Assembly: GCA_038205135.1 (NCBI GenBank)
Contig: JBBRCF010000081.1
Location: forward strand, 1 to 15,794
Reading direction: 5' to 3'
DNA: 15,794 nucleotides
From: UBA9554 sp038205135
Lineage (GTDB): Bacteria > Pseudomonadota > Alphaproteobacteria > Rhodobacterales > Rhodobacteraceae
The notes under the pieces are model-generated. The model did no database searches and was not told where the DNA came from. It was given only the letters and a program-made list of their open reading frames with translations. Shown in pieces: positions 7,160 through 14,100 of the stretch; position 1 is the first letter of the stretch; every line of letters begins with the position of its first letter. Both the position numbers and the translations under genes were made by a program.

Positions 7160-7229
7160 ATCCTTCCAGATCAGCGCCCCTTGTTGGGAAGGGGTGTCCC
7201 GCCGCAACGGCTATCCGGGGGGCTGCCGT
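7160..7229 (-). promoter_or_regulatory. Structured serC leader RNA (likely serC-type cis-regulatory motif)
   Basis: Reading 5'->3' on the minus strand there are two hairpins and then the ribosome site. Hairpin 1 (7207-7229) pairs ACGGC with GCCGT around a C-rich 13-nt loop. Hairpin 2 (7177-7194) pairs CCCCTT with AAGGGG perfectly around CCCAAC. The Shine-Dalgarno GGAAGG is at 7162-7167. CCTTCC at 7187-7192 overlaps the 5' arm and loop of hairpin 2 and is the exact complement of GGAAGG, so hairpin 2 and masking of the ribosome site are mutually exclusive. A serC leader motif in the 5' UTRs of alphaproteobacterial serC-serA operons has been described from comparative genomics. I believe this is a member, but I have not compared it with the consensus. 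The signal it senses is not evident from sequence. Confidence 0.6.
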
Positions 7230-7323
7230 GCCGCAAGCATGAAAATGGCGCGTAGGCGGCGTTCTGGCAGGCGAAAACAACGCAAGCCGCAGCGGATCGG
7301 AAACTTTGTGACCGCATCGTTAC

Positions 7324-7352
7324 TTGCTGCGGGCAGGGTCACGCCATACATC
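7324..7352 (+). promoter_or_regulatory. Candidate promoter of the sterol-desaturase-family gene
   Basis: TTGCTG (7324-7329) and TACATC (7347-7352) are exactly 17 bp apart, 27 bp above the ATG at 7379. This would give a leader of about 20 nt carrying AAGAGG. An inverted repeat, ACAT-CCGGA-ATGT (7348-7360), overlaps the -10 and expected start site and could be an operator. I could not find an equally good promoter for serC on the other strand in the same 224-bp gap. Confidence 0.35.
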
Positions 7353-7378
7353 CGGAATGTCGCATGCAAGAGGCCGAC

Positions 7379-8167
7379 ATGACCGAATTGCTACAGGAAA
7401 GCACGATCCGTCTGGCCGCCTTTCTGGGCGTTCTGGCCCTGATGGCGGTGTGGGAACTGGCCGCGCCGCATCGGCGGGCGGAAATTCCCCGGCTGATCCG
7501 CTGGGCCAACAATCTGGCGCTGGTTGCGGTGGACACGGCGATCCTGCGATTGGCATTTCCAGTGCTGGCAACGGGGGCGGCGATCTGGGCCGGGGCACAA
7601 GGCGTGGGCCTGTTCAACGCCTTTTCAGTGCCTTTTTGGTTGGCGGTGCCGCTGGGCATTCTGGTGCTGGATTTCGCGATCTGGGGTCAGCATGTGGTGT
7701 TTCACAAGGTGCCCATGCTGTGGCGGCTGCACCGGATGCACCATGCCGACCCGTCGATGGATGTGACGACCGCGTTGCGGTTTCATCCGCTGGAAATCCT
7801 GCTGTCGATGGCGATCAAGATCGCGCTGGTGGTGGCGCTGGGTCTGCCGCCTGTCGCGGTGCTGGCGTTCGAGGTGATCCTGAACGCCACCGCATTGTTC
7901 ACCCATTCTAATGTCGCGCTGCCGGTGGGGCTGGAACGCGTGCTGCGCCGGGTGATCGTGACGCCGGAAATGCACCGCATCCACCATTCCGATCGTCGTG
8001 ACGAAACCGACAGCAACTATGGCTTTGCCCTGTCGATCTGGGACCATGCCTTTGGCACCCACCGCGCGCAGGCGGCGGGTCCGATCCGGTTTGGCATCGG
8101 GATTTACGGCGGATTGCGCGATCAGTGGCTGGACCGGCTGATCCTGCAACCGTTCCGCCGCCGCTGA
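7379..8167 (+). CDS. Sterol desaturase / fatty acid hydroxylase superfamily membrane protein
   Basis: A 262-residue integral membrane di-iron oxygenase-type protein. The histidine clusters of the superfamily are in order: HVVFH (105-109), HRMHH (118-122), His136 in RFHP, HSN (176-178) and HRIHH (199-203), followed by NYGFALSIWDHAFGT. Hydrophobic segments lie at about 11-27, 43-80, 85-103 and 143-172. The family hydroxylates or desaturates lipids; the substrate here is unknown, with membrane lipids, carotenoids or hopanoids as options. An in-frame ATG occurs at 7364, but the one at 7379 has AAGAGG (7368-7373) 5 nt upstream. The gene lies between serC and serB, divergent from serC and 78 bp before serB on the same strand, so it may be co-transcribed with serB. 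No link to serine synthesis is apparent. Confidence 0.9.
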   Translation: MTELLQESTIRLAAFLGVLALMAVWELAAPHRRAEIPRLIRWANNLALVAVDTAILRLAFPVLATGAAIWAGAQGVGLFNAFSVPFWLAVPLGILVLDFAIWGQHVVFHKVPMLWRLHRMHHADPSMDVTTALRFHPLEILLSMAIKIALVVALGLPPVAVLAFEVILNATALFTHSNVALPVGLERVLRRVIVTPEMHRIHHSDRRDETDSNYGFALSIWDHAFGTHRAQAAGPIRFGIGIYGGLRDQWLDRLILQPFRRR

Positions 8168-8245
8168 CGGGTCCCGGTTGATGAGCCCCGGCTGACTGGC
8201 ATTTTGCGCGCGGCTGTGGCATCGGGGCGAAAACGGAGGCCGCCG

Positions 8246-9115
8246 ATGTTCACCGCAACCCTGATCGCCCGACCGAGCCGCCTTGATGCGCACCATGTCA
8301 ATGCGATGGCCCGTGATCTGGGCGACGGCATGGTGGCATGGCTGTCTGACGCCGAGGCGGCAGAGTTCCGGCTGGACAGCCTGCCCGACGACCGCTGGTC
8401 GTTGTGGGAGGAGTTGCAGCGCGATGGTGTCGATCTGATCTTTCAGCGCGCGGGCGCGCGGAAAAAGGCGATGCTGCTGGCCGATATGGACAGTACGATG
8501 ATCCAGCAGGAATGCATCGACGAGCTGGCCGATGTGGCGGGCGTCGGCGCGCATGTCGCGGGCGTTACCGCGCGGGCGATGAATGGCGAGCTGGATTTCG
8601 AAGCGGCGCTGATCGAACGCGTGACGCTGCTGCGCGGCCTGCCGGAAAGCGTGATCAGTCGCGTGCTGGCAGACCGGATCACGTTGATGCCGGGCGGGCC
8701 GGAATTGCTGGCGACGATGCGGGCGTATGGCGCGCATGCCGTTCTGGTGTCGGGCGGGTTCACGGCGTTCACAGGGGCCATCGCCGCGCGGCTGGGGTTC
8801 GACGAACACCATGCCAACACGCTGCTGGTTGCAGGTGGTCTGCTGACCGGCGATGTGGCGCGGCCCATTCTGGGACGGCAGGCCAAGGTCGACGCGTTGG
8901 ACCGCATCACGCATCGTTTGCATCTGACGCCCGCCGATGTGATCGCCGTGGGGGATGGCGCGAACGATCTGGGGATGCTGGGTGCGGCGGGCACCGGCGT
9001 GGCTTTGCATGCGAAACCGGCGGTGCAGGCGCAATGCGACATCCGGGTCAACCACGGCGATCTGACCGCGCTGTTGTTCATTCAGGGCTATGCGCGGGCG
9101 GAATTCGCCGTTTAG
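8246..9115 (+). CDS. serB: Phosphoserine phosphatase
   Basis: This enzyme carries out the last step of serine synthesis, hydrolysing O-phosphoserine to serine and phosphate. It is a 289-residue HAD-superfamily enzyme. Motif I is DMDST with nucleophile Asp80 and acid/base Asp82. Motif II is Ser169 in VLVSGGFT. Lys214 in GRQAKVDAL is motif III. Motif IV is GDGANDLGML (Asp237, Asp241). The MIQQECIDELA segment after motif I is characteristic of SerB. The N-terminal 75 residues are a small divergent domain in the position of the ACT-like regulatory domain of long SerB proteins. The frame is open back to 8204, but the ATG at 8246 has GGAGG (8235-8239) 6 nt upstream. It converges on pbpC with a palindromic 28-bp gap. 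Confidence 0.96.
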   Translation: MFTATLIARPSRLDAHHVNAMARDLGDGMVAWLSDAEAAEFRLDSLPDDRWSLWEELQRDGVDLIFQRAGARKKAMLLADMDSTMIQQECIDELADVAGVGAHVAGVTARAMNGELDFEAALIERVTLLRGLPESVISRVLADRITLMPGGPELLATMRAYGAHAVLVSGGFTAFTGAIAARLGFDEHHANTLLVAGGLLTGDVARPILGRQAKVDALDRITHRLHLTPADVIAVGDGANDLGMLGAAGTGVALHAKPAVQAQCDIRVNHGDLTALLFIQGYARAEFAV

Positions 9116-9143
9116 CGCGAGTCGCGCCTTAGCGCGACACGCG
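9116..9143. terminator. Palindrome filling the gap between the convergent serB and pbpC genes
   Basis: The 28 bp between the two stop codons are one near-perfect inverted repeat: GTCGCGC/GCGCGAC around the loop CTTA, extended after an A-A mismatch by CGCG/CGCG. The stem is thus 7 + 4 pairs, very GC-rich and symmetrical, so RNA from either strand folds alike. There is no T-tract on either side, so classic intrinsic termination is uncertain. A bidirectional terminator or transcript-end stabiliser is the likely role. Confidence 0.6.
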
Positions 9144-11162
9144 TCAGTCGAGCCTAAGATCGGCGCGCGCCGCCCGCCCCTTGGCGTCGATCACCGACAG
9201 GGCCATGAACCCGGGCGCCAGTCCTTCGACCCAGATCTCGCGCCGCGTCACGCCGGTCAGCAGCGGCGCACCATTGCCCAGCACGGTGAACGGCGGCACG
9301 CCCGCGCGCAGTTTCAGCGCCAGCGCGCCCTGATCGAGTGTCAATCGCGCGCCATCGGGCGGAAATGCCAGTTCGGGTGCATCGACAGGTGCCGCAAACA
9401 GCGCATCGCGGGGCCGGAACCGTTGCAGGGGCGGCGGCAGGGTGGTGCCCGGCATCAACGTGTCTGGCGGCGGCGGCGGCAATGGCGTGACCGCGCCCAA
9501 CTGCTGGAACGCCTGAAACAGCACCGGCGCGGCCAGATCGGCGCCAAAAGCCCCCGGCACCGGCGTGCCATCAGGCCGCCCCAGCCAGACGCCCACCACA
9601 TGCGCGCCGTCAAAGCCGATCGCCCAGGCATCGCGGTGACCATAAGAGGTGCCGGTTTTCCACGCGATATGCAACGGCGGTGCCCCGGGCGGCGGCGGCA
9701 GTGCGGACAGGATATGGCCGACGTGCCACGCCGCCGCCGCGCCGGTGATCCGTTGCCGTTCTTCTGCCGCCCCCCGCCAATGCAGCGGCTGCGCCAATCC
9801 GCCTTGGGCGAGGCCCGCGTATAACTGCACCAGTTCTTCCAGCGTCAGGCCCGCACCGCCCAAAGCCACCGCCAGACCCGCCCGCCCTTGCAGTCGCGGC
9901 TGCGCGCCGGATCGTTGCAGCGCGGCCATCAGGGCGGGGGGTCCAAGAGCCTCTGTCAGCATCACGACCGGGATGTTCAGCGACAGCCGCAGCGCGTCGG
10001 CCACCCGCACGTCACCCCGGAATTGCCGGTCGAAATTCTGCGGGGCGTAGCGGCCAAAGGCAATGGGCCTGTCGGGGATGATGGTATCGGGATGCGCCAG
10101 CCCCTGATCGAATGCCATCGCATAGATCAGCGGTTTCAGCGTCGATCCCGGTGAACGCGGTGCGGCGGTCATATCGACATAACCGCCGCGCGCATCGGTG
10201 AACGCAGCGGACCCGACAGACGCCAGCATGGCACCGCTGCGATGATCGGCCACCACCAGCGCAATGGACAGATCAGGCCGCATGCCGCGCAGGGTATCCG
10301 CGGCCAGCCGTTCCATCCGCACCTGCAACGCGGCGTCCAGCGTCAGGTGATGCTGCGGCGCGTCGGGCGTCAGCGTGCGGGCCCGGTCCGACAGATGCGG
10401 GGCGAGCGCCGGAAAAGCGCGGCGCTGCGTGGGCACCGGGTCGGACAGCGCGGCCTGCAACGCGCCTTCGTCGATCACGCCCAGATCTGCCATCCGCATC
10501 AGCACCCGGTCGCGCGCGGTCCGCGCGGCGCTGGCGTCACGATCTGGGCGGCGCGCCTCGGGCGATTGTGGCAGCGCGACCAACAGCGCGGATTGCGCGG
10601 GGGTCAGCCGCGCAGGTTCACGCCCGAACCACACGAGAGACGCCGCACGGATGCCCTCGACGTTGCCACCAAAGGGCGCCAGCGTCAGATACAGGTCCAG
10701 CACGCCCGCCTTGCCGATCCGCCGTTCCAGCGCCAGCGCGACGCGCATCTGCCGCAGTTTGCCGGGCAGGGTGCCGGTCGGCCCATCCTCCAGCAACCGC
10801 GCGACCTGCATTGTCAGCGTCGATCCGCCCGACACCACGCGGCCTGCCTGCACCGATTGCCAGACCGCGCGGGCAATCGCGCGCGGGTCAACGCCGGCGT
10901 GATCCGCGAAACGGCGATCCTCCCAGGCCAGCAGCATCTGCGCATAGCCGGTATCGACGGCGCGCGCAGTGGACCCCAGCCGCCACAATCCGTCCGCGAC
11001 GGTATAGGCGCGCAGCAAGACCCCGTCGCGGTCCAGCACCTCGACCGATTGCGCGACCGCTACGGGTGGGAGCACGGTCACTGTGACCCAATCGTCGAAC
11101 GCATCGCGCCCCAGCCCAGCCAGCCACAGCGCGGCAATGACAGCAAGAAAGCGGCGCGTCAT
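9144..11162 (-). CDS. pbpC: Penicillin-binding protein 1C (glycosyltransferase/transpeptidase)
   Basis: A bifunctional class A-type peptidoglycan synthase of 672 residues, anchored by an N-terminal signal-anchor (about 4-19) and acting in the periplasm. The GT51 glycosyltransferase domain has EDRRFADHAGVDPRA (catalytic Glu81), GGSTLTMQ (112-119) and GGNVEGIRAAS. The transpeptidase domain has SPGSTLKP (Ser340, Lys343), SLN (394-396) and KTGTS (502-506). The last 85 or so residues fit the PBP1C C-terminal beta domain. PBP1C often sits beside an alpha-2-macroglobulin gene, as here, and is thought to mend the wall where the macroglobulin guards the periplasm. The ATG at 11162 is 11 bp after the upstream stop. 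A GTG at 11177 would overlap that stop as GTGA and add five residues. Neither start has a strong ribosome site, which suggests coupling to upstream translation. Confidence 0.93.
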   Translation of the reverse strand: MTRRFLAVIAALWLAGLGRDAFDDWVTVTVLPPVAVAQSVEVLDRDGVLLRAYTVADGLWRLGSTARAVDTGYAQMLLAWEDRRFADHAGVDPRAIARAVWQSVQAGRVVSGGSTLTMQVARLLEDGPTGTLPGKLRQMRVALALERRIGKAGVLDLYLTLAPFGGNVEGIRAASLVWFGREPARLTPAQSALLVALPQSPEARRPDRDASAARTARDRVLMRMADLGVIDEGALQAALSDPVPTQRRAFPALAPHLSDRARTLTPDAPQHHLTLDAALQVRMERLAADTLRGMRPDLSIALVVADHRSGAMLASVGSAAFTDARGGYVDMTAAPRSPGSTLKPLIYAMAFDQGLAHPDTIIPDRPIAFGRYAPQNFDRQFRGDVRVADALRLSLNIPVVMLTEALGPPALMAALQRSGAQPRLQGRAGLAVALGGAGLTLEELVQLYAGLAQGGLAQPLHWRGAAEERQRITGAAAAWHVGHILSALPPPPGAPPLHIAWKTGTSYGHRDAWAIGFDGAHVVGVWLGRPDGTPVPGAFGADLAAPVLFQAFQQLGAVTPLPPPPPDTLMPGTTLPPPLQRFRPRDALFAAPVDAPELAFPPDGARLTLDQGALALKLRAGVPPFTVLGNGAPLLTGVTRREIWVEGLAPGFMALSVIDAKGRAARADLRLD

Positions 11163-11173
11163 TTCGGGCCCGT

Positions 11174-14100
11174 TCACTCTGTGATCGTCACCGCGCCCGG
11201 GTCGGTCCAGGCGCGGTATTGCGGGCGATACATGTCTTCGACCGTGGCCGCCGCATGGTGGAACGTGCCCGGGGAAATCGCACGCACGATATAGGCCAGT
11301 GTCACCGGATCGCTGCCCTGCTGGTCCACCGCTGCCAGGAAACGCTCGCTGCGGAACTCGGACATCTGCGTGTCGGACGTCACCAGCCACGCCATCTCCG
11401 CCACATCGCCCGACCGCAACAGCGCGGGGTTGTCGACTTCGAACCCGGCGGGCAGCGGATCGTTGATCATCAGCCGCGCGCCGCCAGCTTCATAGGGTTG
11501 CATCGTCAGCACGACGACCATCCGCGTGCCTTGTGCAACCTGCGCGAGGTCGGGCAACTCGACGCCTTCAGGCGTGAAATACCGGCGCGTGATCGCATAG
11601 CCATAGCCGTTCGCCGCAGGCGCCACATCCGGCACGCCCAGCGTCGTCAGCGTGATATCCACTGGCGTCGCGCGGGTGTTCTGCACCGCCACGGGATGGG
11701 CGGCCTCGGCCTGCGTGACACGCACCAGCGGCAGATCGCGGGCCACCCCGTCGAACGTGACCCCCGCCAGCCCCGGGTCCGTCACCAGCGCGCGCGCGGC
11801 CATGAGCGACCATGCGCTTTCCTGCGTGGACATGGCACGCCCTGCGCCTGCGATGCGGCCGGCCAGCACATCTCGGTTGACCACCTGACTGCCAGCCTCC
11901 ACCGCCAGCGCCAACACCGCCGCTGCATCGCGCAGATGCGACCCGTAATCCGTGCGCCAGACCTGTTCGACCTCGTCGCTCATCTGACTGGCCAGCATCC
12001 GCGCCGCGCGCCCGAACATCGCATCGGCGCGCACAGGATCGCCATAGGACGCCAACGCCGCGCCCAGTTGCGCGGCGGCCAGCGGGGTGGAAAACGCGTC
12101 GCCTTTGACATCGGCGTAATAGCGCAGATCGCCCATGCTGGCCGCGCCTTCACGCGCCAGCACCATCAGAGCATAGGCTAGATCCTCGCCGCCTGTGTCG
12201 AAATCGCCCATGCTGTTGACGCGGTTGCGCTGGTTGTCCATCGCTTGGGTAAAGGCAAGGTCCGGCACGGCGTGGCCTGCCGCCCGCGCGTGGCTAAGGA
12301 AATCCGACACATAGCTTTCCAGCCAAAGATCGCCGCCATCGGCCTGCCACAGGCCAAAGCCGCCATTCGACGCCTGTCGGGCAAGAATGCGGGCGATCGC
12401 CTGATCGACGCGGGCGCGGACCTGTGCCGCGTCCCCCAGCCCCAGCGTTTCCGCCAGCGGCGCAAAGGACAACAGCGGCATCGCCTGACTGGTGACCTGT
12501 TCGGTGCAGCCATAGGGATAGCGGTCCAGTTGCGCCAGCAACGCAGGCGCGTTGATCTGTGCCAGCGGTCCGGCGGTCAGCACGGCGCTACCCGATTGCA
12601 GGCCCGAAAACACATTGGCGTCCAGCGTGAAGGTATCGCCCGCCGCCAGCGTGAACCGCCGGGTTTCCGCGACTTCGGCATCCAGGCGGCGCACCGGCAG
12701 GGTCAGGTCCTTGACCAATTGCCGCCCGTCCGGCGTGGTCAGCGCGACGCGAACCGTGTGATCGCCGGCATCGCCAGCGGTGACAGGCACCGACAGTGTC
12801 ACCTTGCCCTGCGGGTCCAGCGTGATGCCCGACGGCACGGATGCTACGTCCAGCGCCACGCCATTGGCCGTCACATCCAGACCCATCCGCCCCGCCGGGC
12901 CAGTTGCATGGACAATCTCCAGCAGTATCCGCGAAGTGTCGCCCGGCGACAGGAACCGTGGCAGCGACGCGGTGACCACCACCGGATCGCGCACCAGCAC
13001 ATCGGCGCTGGCCTGTCCCACTCCGGTAGGCGACCACGCCACCGCCATCAGCCGCACGGTCCCGTTGAACGCGGGCAGGTCGAACGCGACTGCGGCGCGA
13101 CCATCGGGGCCGACCGTGACCGGGCCGGTGAAATAGGCCACCAGATCCTCGGTCGGGGGCGGGCTTTGCAGGCGTTGTTGCGCACCCGCGTCGCCACCCG
13201 ACCGGACCTGCCCCAGCGCGCCGTTCATGCCGTCGATCAGGCGGCCGTAGATGTCGCGCAGGTCCATGCCCAGACGGCGCTGGCCGAAATAATGTTTGGA
13301 CGGGTCAGGCGATGTGTATCCGGTCAGGTTAAGGATGCCGACATCAACGGCTGCCACCGTGACATGGGCCACCTCGCCCGCCGCCACACCATCAACGGTG
13401 ACGCTGGCGGTCAGGGTGCCGCGCGGGTCCGACTCGGTCGGCGCGTCGAATGCCACTTGCAGCGCGCGCACACCGGGATCGACGGTGGCATGCGCCAGAC
13501 CCAGCGCACGGGTCGGATTGCGGGACGCCGCCGTGTCCATCCCCCGGATCACTGTGGCTGTCACATAAGCGCCGCTGCCCCAGTCATCTGTGACGGCCAA
13601 GCGGATGATGTTTTCGCCTTCGGTCACCGCGACGGTCTGCATCGCGATCAGCCGGTTCGACATTACCTGCACCATTGCCGTGCCCGCATGGCGCGGCACC
13701 AGCCGCAACACCGCGGTATCGCCGGGTTTGTAGGCAGGCTGATCAAGGCTGAGTTCCAGTGTATCCGGCGTCGCCGACACATCGGCAGGCGCATACCATC
13801 CGGCGTAGAACGACGTTGACGCCGATACCCCCGCGCCTTCGGCAAGCAATTCGTAATTGCCCCATTCGACGCGGGCCGACACAGTCACAGGGATGTTGCC
13901 CAACGTGGCCGCGCCCTGTGCAACGGCGGTACGCCGCGTGATTGGTTCCCAGTTCCATGATCCATAGGCCTGATACCACTGATAGCGGGTCTCGACGCGG
14001 TTAAGCGTCCAGCGCACGGGCATGGCGACCGGGGCCAGATCAGACCCCAGCGCGATCAGTGACAGGTCCGCACTGCCGCCTTCGGGGACCACGCCGTCAA

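Noticed and set aside
7211..7240. A 9-codon upstream frame (MLAARQPPG, then stop) in the serC leader, considered as an attenuator peptide.
   Set aside because: It has no ribosome site and contains no serine codons, so serine-dependent stalling is not supported.
7625..9055. A 476-codon open frame on the minus strand across the desaturase and serB genes.
   Set aside because: It is rich in Arg, His and Gln with no domain logic and lies antisense to two genes with full catalytic motifs, as expected of a shadow frame in GC-rich DNA.
10242..11294. A 350-codon open frame on the plus strand antisense to pbpC.
   Set aside because: It is the same type of shadow: biased composition, no motif, and it spans the pbpC/macroglobulin junction on the other strand.
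11163..11390. N-terminal extension of pbpC to an upstream ATG.
   Set aside because: It would overlap more than 200 bp of the macroglobulin coding region in another frame. The signal-anchor MTRRFLAVIAALWLAGLG begins properly at 11162.
12245..13819. A 524-codon open frame on the plus strand inside the macroglobulin gene.
   Set aside because: Its composition is Arg/His/Gln-rich, without recognisable motifs or a ribosome site, and it is antisense to a clear thioester-macroglobulin frame.
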